The notes under the pieces were generated by a model, which was not told where the DNA came from, ran no database searches, and worked only from the letters and a program-made list of their open reading frames with translations. The position numbers and the translations under genes were made by a program. This document shows positions 30,661 to 40,889 of a stretch of DNA of 64,000 bases, piece by piece; position 1 is the first letter of the stretch; each line of letters begins with the position of its first letter. The stretch spans positions 6,220,924 to 6,284,923 of the forward strand of contig OZ020616.1 of the NCBI GenBank assembly GCA_963971575.1. Reading direction: 5' to 3'. This stretch comes from Liopterus haemorrhoidalis. Its lineage: Eukaryota > Arthropoda > Insecta > Coleoptera > Dytiscidae.

Positions 30661-31800
30661 AAATATTTACTTTGCTTGAGTATTCTTTATAATACCAGCA
30701 ACACCAACTTCAAGAACTTTTTCTGCCAAATTATATTAATTTACTCACAAAAATGTACTTACATATCAAAAATCCTACCAAAAAAATACGGTCTTCGTTC
30801 ATTTGACCCATATATATACGAAGACGTATACGTACGCTTTTCGTGGTGTAATGGTAAAAATGTTGACTTCTGGTTTACATAATAAAAGTTAAATTTCTTG
30901 AACTCGTCGTTATTAAATATTTTAACCTACATGCTTCTTATGGTATTATATTGGTGTGGTCATTTAGGCGGTAAATTCAAAGTAGTATCAATGAGAAGTA
31001 CATAAGTCATTACAACAAAGTTGTATTAAACAGCATCAAATAACTTGAAGAATGCAATAATCTCCGTAATTCACGTGAAGCCCACCTATTCACCGTCTAA
31101 TCTCCCAACAATCACAGCCTATATGTCACCGGCCTGTAACAATTAATAAACGTCCAGCCATAATCCACAGAATGTGACACAGAGATAAATACTTGTTTAT
31201 ATATTTCACTATTACATCGTTTGTTGGAGAACGGTCTAAGCTTCTGTGTAAAGGAACACTTGTGAATGTGACTTTAAATTAATATTCGGAAGAGTTTAAG
31301 TGCGTAATTGTCTCTACTTGGGTGGTTTGTTGATAGATGGCGCACTTTTGACCACGTGACGCCTACGTAAATAACAACTTACGGCAACACAATAGATGAA
31401 AAAATTGAGGATTATCAAAAATACAATATACTAACTGTACTCAGACATACGTAAACACAAGTCGTTGCGATCAATATTATAATTTATCATATATCCTTAT
31501 ACTCAGTATTGAGCGTGGAGATTTTTCCGTATTCGCATGTGTAGTGTGTGTTGAGTATTCACACAGACGTATGGGACAAATATAATCATCCAATTAGAGT
31601 AAAATATTAAAATATATTAAATGATAAAAAATACTATATTTCTTAGAAACGGATACTTAAGTGCAGACATCTTTATTATTGCAAATTCAGACACCACTTT
31701 ACATAGGTAAAGTTAACATGAAAAGGGCATCGTAAAATCTACAACAGATCACAAAAGCGTCAAATAAATATTAGATGTATTCGGACCATAAGTGCATAAA
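30661..31800. other. No gene seen
   Basis: AT-rich sequence. GTAGTGTGTGTTGAGTATTC and a GATAGATGGCGCACTT motif occur but tie to nothing else recognised. No ORF or TIR. Confidence 0.45.
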
Positions 31801-31805
31801 TAAAA

Positions 31806-32262
31806 AATCAGCTGTGGCTACCACAGGATCAACCGCCATCACAAAGTACTTGTATAAAATACATAACAGCAGAGTAGAAATAACTTGGCCCAATATTTCC
31901 TAATAGAGATATTATTTATCATGACCATGGAAATGTTACATATAAGTATGAAAAAATCAGCTGTGGCCACCAAAGGACCGACCGCCATCACAAAGTACTT
32001 GTATAAAATACATTCTAGCAGTAGAGTAGAAATAACTTGGCCTAATATTTTCTAACAGAGATATTATTTATCATGACCCTGAAAACATTACATATAAATA
32101 TGAAAAAATCAGCTGTGGCCACCACAGGACCGACCGCCATCACCAAGTACTTGTATAAAATACGTTCTAGCAGTAGAGTAGAAATAACTTGGCCTAATAT
32201 GTTCTAATAGAGATATTATTTATCATGACCACGGAAACGTTATAATAAGTATGATAAAATAG
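31806..32262 (+). repeat. Three-copy satellite of about 150 bp
   Basis: The landmark AATCAGCTGTGGC falls at about 31806, 31955 and 32107, giving periods of 149 and 152 bp. Each unit continues through CCGCCATCAC, AAAGTACTTGTATAAAATAC, GTAGAAATAACTTGG and GAGATATTATTTATCATGAC. Units 2 and 3 are most alike. CTGTGGCCACCACAG at the head of the unit is a perfect hairpin-former (6-bp stem). The first 45 bp of the unit recur alone at 53338. The array abuts the head-to-head element B. Confidence 0.9.
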
Positions 32263-32529
32263 ATATTTACATACATTTTTCGTTTTATCAAAAAATGTGT
32301 CAAATAAAAGTTGTTAGTTATTGCTTTTGTAGCAACTTTTGTTATTTTTTTTTTCGATTTATTTTTCAGTTGTTAAATAATTGCAAAAATCTTAAAATCG
32401 ACACGAGTAAACTTCCATTTCTAGTCAACCGATTTTTACCAAAAGTTGAACAACTCGTGCCATTGATGTCAAAAGCTTAAATATGAAGTTTCATAAAAAT
32501 CCTTTTAGTCGAATTTGCTCTGCACGTGT

Positions 32530-32592
32530 ACACAGACAGACAGACGGACGAACGGACAGACAGACAGACAGACAGACAGATAGACAGACCGA
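32530..32592 (+). repeat. (CAGA)n tract, left arm of element B
   Basis: CAGA repeats with GACGGACGAACGG interruptions. Confidence 0.9.
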
Positions 32593-32885
32593 TAGACATC
32601 ATGCTAAAAATAGTCACAACGTTATGTAGTGACCTCAGTTTGTGGAAATCCATCGAAATTTCTAAATGTCAAAATCGGTATGATCACAATACCTCCCTTA
32701 TATATGTTAGCGGTCGGTAAAAATAATCTTTGACTTTAAAATAAATATTAATTTTGGGTTATTACCGACCGGCAACATATGTAAGGGAGGTATAGTGATC
32801 ATACCGATTTTGACATTTCGAGATTTCGATGGATCTCCACGAATTGAGGTCCCTGCATAACGTTTTGACTATTTTTAGAATGATG

Positions 32886-32972
32886 TCTGTTGGTCTGTCT
32901 GTCTGTCTACCTGTTTGTCTGACTGTTTGTTTGTTTGCCTGCCTGCCTGTCTGTCTGTCTTTCGGTCTATGT
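32886..32972 (-). repeat. (TCTG)n tract, right arm of element B
   Basis: The same tract in inverted orientation, more diverged (GTTTGTTTGCCTGCCTGCC inside). Confidence 0.9.
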
Positions 32973-33207
32973 ACACGTGCTTAACAAATTCGGCTAAAAG
33001 GATTTTTATGAAACTTCATATTTAAGCTTTGGCATTTATGACACGAGTTGATCAACTTTTGGTAAAAATCGGTTAACTAGAAATGAGAGTTTACTCGTGT
33101 CGGTTTTAAGATTTTTGCGAATATTTCACAACAGAGAAATATTTCGCAAAAATTTATTTAACAAAAGTTGCTATGAAAGCAAAAACTAACAACTTTTATT
33201 TGAGACA

Positions 33208-34340
33208 TTGTTTTCTATAAATATAAATTTCTTTTTCTTTGTGTTTTGTATACAAAGTCATGAACAGTGTCATTTTTGTGCTAGGTTTATTATATAATTT
33301 TAATACTCGTTTACCTACGAGGGAGACTCGTTCCCAGTCACTATTTAACTGTAGAAGTCATTCGACTAGTTATTGGTTTAATACTTGCGTTGTTTACCTG
33401 GAACATACTATTCATTTAATAATAACAATGCCCTAAATTTATTCAACATGTCTTTCAACGCACTAACTAAATGATATTTATTATTTTTACCTAAATTATC
33501 ATGTATTTTTATATAAATATTTTACTATGTGATTTGAATATTTTTTATTTGCTTTTGGTTATTTTCTGTAAGCAAACGTTCATAAATAAATAAATAAATA
33601 AATATATAAATAAAATAAGTACAGCAAACAAACAGCATCATAAACTATTAGTATTAGTCTCTCCTAATGTTAATATAATATAATATATTTTAACCTTTCT
33701 GCTATCTATACTTATTTTTGAATATTTTTCCTTTATTAATATTATAAAGTGGAAGTGTTCATGGTGAATGAAGAAATAAATACTGAACACCATGGTGAGA
33801 GGCACACGATAACATAAATCACGTGATAGTGATCACACCCAGTGGTCCCAAACATGTTGGAGAGAGCCGGGGTTCGTTTCCTGATTCCCCGTTGATATCA
33901 CCTACAGAGCCCGCAGCATTCCAGCTACAAGACGTGCTGCTACAAGAAGAAAAGTGTTAGGGTATCGCTTTATGTGAAGGCATGTCATTTTTTGACCAGA
34001 AAAGACAGATTCAATAGGAAAAGTTATTCAATACGTTTATTAATTTGTTTATTTAGTTCCGAACTAGGATCTTACCAACAGCACGACAACCCGTATATAC
34101 AATAAAAATATTTTTGAAAACGATGTACTACGCCAAATTTTGATAGCATTTAAATTATTCGTAAATGAAAAAAACTGCTAGAATTCTATCGGATAATTGT
34201 ACTCCAAACCAAGTGATACACAAGAAATGACATATACGATTACAATAGAGGATATATGATTGGTATATAAGAGGACAGCACGGCAAAGATCTGGGAAGGA
34301 AGACTGAACATCCGCCAATCATACCTCAGAAAGGTAAAGT
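33208..34340. other. No gene seen; (TAAA)n at about 33584-33614
   Basis: AT-rich interval with a TAAA microsatellite. Near 33860-33890 the sequence GGGGTTCGTTTCC resembles a box B, but no box A sits at the right distance, so no RNA gene is called. Confidence 0.45.
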
Positions 34341-34342
34341 AA

Positions 34343-34690
34343 ATGAAGACAAGTAATTTTTTAACTTGGTTAGCACCTAAAAAAATAGATCGCCAAGCGA
34401 ATCAGCAAAATACTTTACCTCTGCTGACTATAAATGCGTCTGTTCTATCTACTTCGACTTCTTGTAAATGTCTGAAATGCTCCTTACCTTTTCTTTGATG
34501 TCAAATTGGCTAAATGGAAGACAAGTAATTTTATAACTTGGTTAGCACCTAAAAAAACAGATCGCCAAGCGAATCAGCAAAATACTTTACCTCTTTTGAC
34601 TATAAATGCATCTGCACCATCTATTTCGACTTCTTGTAAATGTCTGAAAATGCTTTGCCTTTTCTATGATGTCAAATTGGCTAAATGGCA
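34343..34690 (+). repeat. 172-bp tandem duplication
   Basis: GAAGACAAGTAATTTT begins at 34345 and again at 34517. The two units share ACTTGGTTAGCACCTAAAAA, ATCGCCAAGCGAATCAGCAA and TTCTTGTAAATGTCTGAAA, ending GTCAAATTGGCTAAATGG. They differ at a handful of positions. The reading frame is open in the second unit only. Confidence 0.9.
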
Positions 34691-34874
34691 TGCTGCGTTG
34701 AGTTTCTCCCGCGCTTTGGTTAGCCAGGACTCAAATAATAAAGATCGCTATAGCAAATCAGCGCTAAACGAGTTAGTGCTAAGCGGAATATTACTTTATT
34801 GCTATACAGCTTACAAAGATTTGACAATATATGAAAATATACTTATGTTAATAAGTCGAAAAGTTCTCAAATGA
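34506..34874 (+). CDS. Hypothetical ORF over the second tandem unit
   Basis: The frame gives 122 residues from an ATG, including KTSNFITWLAPKKTDRQANQ, CKCLKMLCLFYDVKLAKWHA and ALVSQDSNNKDRYSKSALNE. The first unit encodes a near-identical start, KTSNFLTWLAPKKIDRQANQ, before a frameshift and stop. No family was recognised. It does not look like simple-sequence translation, and could be a fragment of a transposon-encoded protein such as a zinc-finger (BED or TTF-type) head. Expression is unsupported. Confidence 0.25.
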   Translation: MAKWKTSNFITWLAPKKTDRQANQQNTLPLLTINASAPSISTSCKCLKMLCLFYDVKLAKWHAALSFSRALVSQDSNNKDRYSKSALNELVLSGILLYCYTAYKDLTIYENILMLISRKVLK

Positions 34875-35025
34875 CGTAAGCTATTGTAACCGAGGCGTTC
34901 TTTAAACCGAGCATCACATTGAAGTGGTAATGCTCTCCATCTGACAGGCTGAAAAAAGGTTCTTCCATGCGGACTTTCCAGTATAAATTCTCTGTCAAGC
35001 GACGAGAATATACGGGCATACATAT

Positions 35026-35235
35026 TAAATTAAAACGGGCTTGGGTTGGTCATACAGTTAAAAGAGATAAAGGTCAATAGACAAAATGCACTACTGAATG
35101 GAGGTCAGGAACTAGAAAACGTACGGTCGAAATAGCTGCTAATAAATGGATAGACGACATCACATAAACTGAAAAAAAGCAGACAAGCAGAGTAATGATT
35201 GACAGCAACCAGAAACAATCTGATGGAAGTGTATG
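35026..35235 (+). pseudogene. LINE C-terminal fragment (RTE/Jockey-like)
   Basis: The frame reads IKLKRAWVGHTVKRDKGQ, a stop, then TEWRSGTRKRTVEIAANKWI and DDIT. LKxAWxGHxxRRxD, EWRPxTGKRxxGRPxxRWxDDI is the common insect RTE/Jockey-like ORF2 C-terminus. Here the GRP block is eroded and stops are present. Sequence after 35240 is AT-rich 3'-UTR-like. Confidence 0.6.
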
Positions 35236-35438
35236 CCTGACATTGAACCAAATAATACTTCCGATTGATATCTGGATCCTTATGAAAAATGCTATAGTTA
35301 TAATAAAAATAATAAGTCTTTATTAACTGTATTATTAACTATATACCAACATAATCTCAATTGTATTTAACATTATTGTATAATATAATAAATAAAGAAG
35401 ATAATTATTTCTCCTGTAAGATTAATTATATTATTTTT

Positions 35439-35687
35439 TTAAGTAAATTGAGCCCAATTTTGAGCATTGTCCTTCTCAGCTTGCTTCCATTGTACTCTGT
35501 GCATTGATTTATTTCGCTATAATTTTGTTACTTCCCCTACTATATTATCAACTAGTCTTTTTCTAGGTCATCTCTTCTTCTTGCTTCCATCAGATGACTT
35601 CCAATTTGTAGATTCTCCTGTCCATCTGCTATCCCTCAATCTTGCTACAATACTTGCCCTCTTCCATTTTAACATGTCCGTGGTCAG
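35439..35687 (-). pseudogene. LINE C-terminal fragment, antisense
   Basis: The minus frame reads LTTDMLKWKRASIVARLRDS, RWTGESTNWKSSDGSKKKR, a stop, PRKRLVDNIVGEVTKL, a stop, MHRVQWKQAEKDNAQNWAQF and a final stop at 35439. The RWT, GSKKRGRPRKRWxDxI, and WKQAEExYxQxWAxx order marks an RTE/Jockey-like ORF2 tail of another subfamily. The first GR of GRPRKRW has become a stop. Confidence 0.6.
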
Positions 35688-35699
35688 GTTGAATTGGTT

Positions 35700-37153
35700 C
35701 TTGGCTTTTGTTTTGTCTTATGGTCTCGTTCCCTATTCTATTACTTCCACTATGCTTCTTTCTTTCGTCCTTTGAGAAATTCATCTCTGTCAATTGAATG
35801 TATCGACTAGAGAATGCAAGGAAATTTGAGGTAATTATCTTCCAATCCATGTTGATGTCAGAAACCATCAGCGACTAAAACCAAGATACCCAGCAATAAC
35901 CTTTGCGTCTCTTATTACGAGCAGATCTTTCAATCTTTGTAATAAGTGGGCAGGATACAAGATAACTCTTCGCTAGAATGGTATTCACTAATACCAAACA
36001 AAGGACCGCTCGGTTTGAACTCGCACGTCGTTTATAGATTCGTCTGAACCACGTTCGTACTATCGATGGAATATATGCTAGTACTCTCGCAAAAAGACGA
36101 GCCCGACCGACACCAGAATGAGACGATGGAAACTCCAACCAAATAGTCAGACAGTATTCCATTGTCCTCTTCGTGCCTATCAGACAGAACTAGTCGTAGC
36201 ACTTCAAGCTTTTACTATAAAAAATTTTAAACTTTATTATATTCAAAAATGTTTTGTGATATTGCTATTTTTCTCTATAATCTATATTTTACGATCTTAT
36301 TTAAATAGACGTTTTCTTTTTCTGTAATGTTGTTATATTTGTATCCATACACTAAATAAAAATATTGTCTTTCATTTTTAGGACCAAAATCCTTTGAAAT
36401 TCATGTATTAACTTCATTTATATAAATTTCAGGGAATGATATTAATTGATCCAGATGTGTGTGCGAAAATTACGATGTCTACATATTTTCTCAATATTGT
36501 TCAGCAACATTAAATTCTCTTGAAATATAATTTCCTTGTTCCATTATAAATAAGTTAGTACTCATATTATAAATCTATTCTTAATTTAAATATCTCGCGT
36601 GTTTAAAGGTAAAGTTCAAATATTCAAATATAAATTTTGCAGTCGCGATATGTTAGCCTGCTGATAATTATTAATGGTTCCAGTAAAATAATACCATAAT
36701 TGGCTACAATAGCGCCTCTATCGACAAGCGTGTATACTAACATTATCTCTGCAATTTTTCATATGATCTCAACTACAAAATATCTTTTTATGCGTGCTTA
36801 CCCAAAATTAATTCAAAGATAAAAACTAAATTTCATTTATTATTATTTTTTTTTTATTAAATAGCGTGTTAAGCAGCTGACATTTCTATAAAAAATTTAA
36901 AAAATTGTTAACAGTAATGTAAGTGTGGGGAATTTAATTTGCATACGAGAAACAAAACAGTTAGACTATCATTATTAGTATAGAGGTATGAAATTAGTAA
37001 GAAATGAATGCAAAAAAAGATTGCAAAAAAAAATCAAGAGAAAAAGCACAGATGCACATTTATTCAAATTGGAATAGTACTACTTTTGGAATTTTTAAAA
37101 TGATTCAAAATATATCAAATTTTTTGAATTAAAAAAAAAATATTTACATTTTT
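35700..37153. other. No gene supported
   Basis: A 95-codon minus frame (35875-36162) and a 69-codon plus frame (36118-36327) lack recognisable motifs; the plus frame ends in Phe/Ile/Leu-rich AT-driven residues. The rest is AT-rich. Confidence 0.4.
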
Positions 37154-37194
37154 AGGGTTTTGTAGGTATGACCAAAAAACCCTTATACCGTCAT

Positions 37195-37233
37195 TTTGTC
37201 GTCTGACTGTTTGTCTGGCTGTCTGTCTGGCTT

Positions 37234-37276
<43 letters not shown>

Positions 37277-37300
37277 GTCTGTCTGTCTGTCTGTCTGTTC
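37195..37300 (+). repeat. (TCTG)n microsatellite of family A copy 2
   Basis: The longest and purest tract of the family: CTGT units with single GGCT, TTTC and TCTA interruptions. Confidence 0.95.
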
Positions 37301-37777
37301 GGTAAAAATTGTAGCCAAACGGCTAAATCTAGAGAGTTGAAATTTCGCATGCTTATAAAACTCTTTGACCCGCACATAGGAAAAATACTAATACGGAAAA
37401 ATCTAAAAACCATATCCCCCTAAAAATATAAATAAATATATGCTCATCGAAAAAATAATTTTTTTTTTACAATTCTGTGTAGGGTATCAAATGAAAGCCC
37501 TTGGTACGTGGATTACCCATCAAAATTTTATTTTAGCAAAATAAATTATTTTGACGCGATTTTTGCTAAAATTGTGCAAAAATTTGTTTGTCCTAGCCCA
37601 GATGGTTTAAGCTAAAAATCTGAAAAAATTCTAAGTAATGTACATTGGTGTGAACCGGAATAGTACAACAGGAATTTTTGATCAGATTATGTTTTCGGAA
37701 AATAACGCATTTTTTGTGTTTTTAACTAAAATATGTAAAATATTTAATCCGCTATTTAACACAGTAAACGAGTGAAC

Positions 37778-37840
37778 GTCCGTAGTCCAGTGGTAATATT
37801 CTCGCTTCGTAAATTGCAAACCACTGTTCGATTCCCGTCA
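37778..37840 (+). ncRNA. tRNA-like (Pol III box A/box B) segment in family A copy 2
   Basis: TAGTCCAGTGGTAATATTCT matches box A and the D arm of Gly/Glu-type tRNAs, and GTTCGATTCCC is a good box B. CTTCGTAAA is placed like an anticodon loop. It occupies the same slot as the segments at 19520 and 43150. Confidence 0.6.
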
Positions 37841-38262
37841 ATTTTTATTTTTTCTGTTTGTTATTTGCATTTTTATTTAATTTAAATTATTTTGTCGAAA
37901 TTCTAGTTTATTTTGGCAAATGTTGCATTTAATTTTTAAAAGCGTAAATTTAATAACCAGTGGGAAGTGTTGAAATTATAATTTAATTCTATGTTTGAAT
38001 GTATACGAAATCAGACGGACGGAGTTTATGACCTAAACAACCAATGGAAGCCGTTGGCGCAATTTTCAAAATATTAATGAACCTTGCTATATAAAAAAAT
38101 ACTGCAAATATTTAGAAACCCAAATAATGGTATTAGGCATTCGAATTAAAATTAATCAAAAAATATTTTAATACAAAATTTGTTTTGGCATCCCAAATAA
38201 TCATCATTCACTTACTAAATACCTGCGAAACCCTGAAATGTGTGAAAATTCACACTTCACAT

Positions 38263-38960
38263 AAATTTTAATTAGTTATGTTAACAGGTTAGTTTAAGCG
38301 CTAATAGCTATACACGCTATGCGCTAAAAAACTGATTCTGTGTAATATGTAGTTCTGTTTACAAAATAATTCACAGAATTTAATAAACAAAAAATAATTA
38401 ATTACATTGTATTCAGACAGATAATTCATTATAAAAATATTTCTTCCTCAACAAAAAATGGTCACTTATTAAAACAAAAGAAGTAAATGAATCTTGAAAC
38501 AAAAGATAAAAAAGTCATGAATGTGTCTTTTGCGGTAAGAAACAGTCGCTACTTCACACCCGTATAAAAACCACTCGTATTAATTACAGCTGTCACTTGA
38601 AGAATCTAACAAATTACTTGTGCAGAAACTCAATACGATCTCTGTCCGGAGGAGCGAGAGAGGTAGATCCGGCGGTAAGGGGGGAGGGAAAAAACAACAT
38701 CAATAACTGAAGTGTGTAAAGTATATTCGAGTTTGGCTACCAGAGGAACAGCCAGCGGCCGAAATCTCAATGACCTTTAGAGCATGCGCATTATCAATAA
38801 AACAATGACCTCAAGTTTATTCGCGGTTAAGGACATGTTGGAGGAATCCTTAATTTATAGAAATATTATTTTATAAATAATAAATTATATTTCACAAAGT
38901 AATAGAAATATATATAAGATGTCAGTAATTGAAGAAAATAAATTTAACAAAAGTTGTTGT
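38263..38960. other. No gene seen; interval between two inverted family A ends
   Basis: About 700 bp separate the right end of family A copy 2 from an inverted solo family A end at 38961. It has GC-richer spots near 38640-38690 but no ORF. Confidence 0.5.
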
Positions 38961-39008
38961 GATGTGTAAATTTTCACACATTTAAGGATTTCGTAAGTAT
39001 CTAGTAAG
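38961..39008 (-). repeat. Solo terminus of repeat family A
   Basis: GATGTGTAAATTTTCACACA then AGGATTTCGTAAGTATCTAG matches the hairpin end of copy 3 (42723) in the same orientation, without a family A body. Confidence 0.6.
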
Positions 39009-39770
39009 TACCCAGCAAACATTGAACTAACGGCCGAATGCCGGCAAACTGCTTTTACGCTGGTACATTGCTGGCACCAAAAGTAAGTGCAACGCCAGTA
39101 TTAATAATGTACTTCACATTTGTATTTCGGACTTCGCCTATACGAAGTACTTTACCAGCATTTTATAAGCATTCCTTATTTGTATTAATCCAAGATTATT
39201 TCTAGCGGGCCAGTGCTTATGATCGTTCTTAGTCATAAAACACCCTAATGGCGTGGCCTTCGAGGGTCGGTACAAGTGATATTCTGTGAGTACAAGTTGG
39301 GACGTGTTGGTGGACAGTTTATCAAGATTATACAGTTTTTTATTGTGATTTGTGTGTGTTTTGTTAGATTTAAGGACGTAGTTTACACAAACTGTTTCAT
39401 ATTAAATTGTTTAATTTTTAGTTTAGTTCAATCATAGTTTTTTTCATGTAATAAAATTTTCAATTATTAATAAATCTGATACAAGATTATAAATATGTCA
39501 TTTAAAAAATATAATTTGTCATATTTCATTTTGAATAGTGACATAAAAATATTTTGTAAATATAATATTAACCTAAAATAATACAAACTTAATCCAAAAC
39601 TGTAAAGCTTTTTTTACAATATAACAAAGTTTCTAAAAGTCAGTAATACACTATAAAAATCACCAAAATAACCAGATCTAGTTTGTTCTTACAAAAGTGA
39701 ACAGCTTATAGCATTAATGCTTATAAAATTTGTTTATTGAATTTATTTTAACAAGTATGATTTCTTTAGG

Positions 39771-39902
39771 TTGGCACTCTTCAAGTCAGGGGGAAAAGAT
39801 GTGGTAGATAATACAAGACGAATATTGGCGAAAATTATTAGTCACCCCTTATCTTTAGGATGCAATTGGTTTGACCGAAATGGCAGAAAACCATTTTCTT
39901 AA
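39771..39902 (+). pseudogene. DUF4806-like exon fragment
   Basis: After a splice-acceptor-like TTTCTTTAG, the frame reads LALFKSGGK, DVVDNTRRILAKIISHPLSL, GCNWFDRNGRKPFS and a stop at 39900-39902. GGxxxxDxxRRILxKxxTxxLxxxxNWxGxxGKxxF is the pattern of DUF4806, a C-terminal domain of insect transposon-associated proteins of unknown function. Only this exon was recognised. Alternative: a captured host exon. Confidence 0.5.
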
Positions 39903-40016
39903 AATTCTTCATTAAATTAATAAATTAAATAAACTAATTCCTGTTATTCCTGAAATTATATTTATTTAATATTTATAAATAAATCAATAAATTATAACTG
40001 TTAATTCAATTTACAA

Positions 40017-40186
40017 TCGGCCAGTTTTACCATCGTTCAATAAATTTATTTAACAACTTAAGTTAACAATATCGCATCATTCTATTGACAGCAATGTTAA
40101 TTTCTTCATTAATAGTTTAAAACCGATGCGATATTGTCAACTTTACTTGTTAAATAAATTTATTCAACGATGGTGAAAATGGCCAA
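40017..40186. repeat. Palindromic segment inside the CCCAGCAAACAT element
   Basis: TCGGCCAGTTTTACCATCG and its near complement CGATGGTGAAAATGGCCA bracket a 170-bp unit. The arms continue through AATAAATTTATT and GCGATATTG for about 65 bp. It could be a small nested MITE or part of the element. Confidence 0.7.
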
Positions 40187-40330
40187 ATGAGTATTTATTT
40201 TGCACCTAACCATTAATTTATTTTAATACTGGGTAAGTACACATATATTACATTTGAAACACTAGAAAGTGGGTATAATATAAGCACTAGTCTGTCAGAA
40301 ATAAATCTTGCAACTAATGCGATTATTTTG

Positions 40331-40560
40331 CACTTTACCGTTGCTGGGCCAGCAACTGATACATCAATGGGGCAGCTAACGGCCACGGGGACACCGGGGT
40401 ACTGGCCCAGTGCAAAATGCCAGCACTGGCCCATTACTTTCAATGCACTTTATCGTTGCTGGGCCAGCAACTGATACATCAATGGGCCAGCTAAGGGCCG
40501 CGGGACACCGGGGTACTGGCCCAGTACGAAATGCCAGCACTGGCCCATTACTTTCAATGC
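40331..40560 (+). repeat. 115-bp tandem duplication rich in TGGGCCAGCA
   Basis: Two units start CACTTTACCGTTGCTGGGCC and CACTTTATCGTTGCTGGGCC. Each contains CTGGGCCAGCAACTG and GGTACTGGCCCAGT, so the unit itself has inverted CTGGCCCA motifs. It is clearly GC-richer than its surroundings and next to the right terminus, consistent with subterminal binding repeats. Confidence 0.85.
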
Positions 40561-40613
40561 CGGCGAGTATGTGCTTTACCAGTACTGGTCCGGATAAAAA
40601 TGTTTGCTGGGTA

Positions 40614-40769
40614 GGGTTGCCTTATTCTGACCTGGAGAGATTGAGAGAAAAAAAGGAAAACAGTATCCCAAATTTCTCGCGACCAGAAATTTAGGGATTA
40701 AACCCGGAACCCGAACATAAGCTATCAAAACCAGGAGTCTATGAGTCAAACCCGAAAGGGTGGTAACCC
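40614..40769. mobile_element. Small inverted-repeat unit, TA-flanked (tentative)
   Basis: GGGTTGCC (40614) and GGTAACCC (to 40769) lie between TA at 40612-40613 and 40770-40771. The TIRs are only 8 bp with one mismatch, so this is weak. It shares its left TA with the neighbouring element. Confidence 0.35.
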
Positions 40770-40889
40770 TACCAGTAAATTCCGGACCAACTAAAGCTGC
40801 TGGATGTGTGGGTGAGATTTTCGGTTCCCGCGTAAAAATTAAAAGTACCTATTTTGAAAATCATTTGCTGCTGGTTAGTTTAAAGCGGT

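Larger units (their letters stand above)
32298..33207. mobile_element. Element B: head-to-head inverted repeat with (GACA)n in each arm
   Basis: TGTCAAATAAAAGTTGTTAG (from 32298) pairs with its near complement ending at 33207. The arms of about 430 bp face each other across a 30-bp AT-rich centre (about 32726-32756) flanked by CGGTCGGTAA and TTACCGACCG. Each arm contains CTCGTG, AATATGAAGTTTCATAAAAA, a (CAGA)n or (TCTG)n tract, and ACCTCCCTTATATATGTTAG. It is either one long-TIR element or two copies joined end to end. No protein is encoded. Confidence 0.75.
37154..38262 (+). mobile_element. Repeat family A, copy 2
   Basis: This copy has both ends: AGGGTTTTGTAGGTATGACC at 37154, and AATACCTGCGAAACCCTG then AAATGTGTGAAAATTCACAC at the right (to 38262). 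AGGGTTTTGTAGGTAT and ATACCTGCGAAACCCT are imperfect inverted repeats. Inside are the (TCTG)n tract (37195-37300), the TTCGGTAAAAATTGTAGCC core, ATTGGTGTGAACCGGAATA, and a tRNA-like module. It lacks the nested palindrome of copy 1. The open frames through the tract (QTDRQTDRQ) are artefacts. Confidence 0.85.
39011..40611 (+). mobile_element. TA-flanked element with CCCAGCAAACAT ends and a DUF4806-like exon
   Basis: The left end CCCAGCAAACATT (39011) and the right end, complement of CCCAGCAAACATT (to 40611), lie inside TA (39009-39010, 40612-40613). It contains a coding exon-like piece (39771-39902), a palindromic segment (40017-40186) and a 115-bp tandem duplication (40331-40560). The superfamily is not known to me. 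A second inverted-repeat unit starts on the shared TA at 40612. Confidence 0.65.

Noticed and set aside
31806..32262. Centromeric satellite
   Set aside because: Only three copies are present and they adjoin a transposon-like inverted repeat; nothing supports a centromere.
33860..33895. tRNA-derived SINE from GGGGTTCGTTTCC
   Set aside because: A box B-like match without a box A at a suitable distance and no repeat copy elsewhere in the window.
35875..36327. Opposed frames of 95 and 69 codons
   Set aside because: No domain recognised on either strand; the plus frame is Phe/Ile/Leu-rich from AT content.
40614..40769. Strong MITE call
   Set aside because: Only 8-bp ends with a mismatch; kept as tentative at low confidence.
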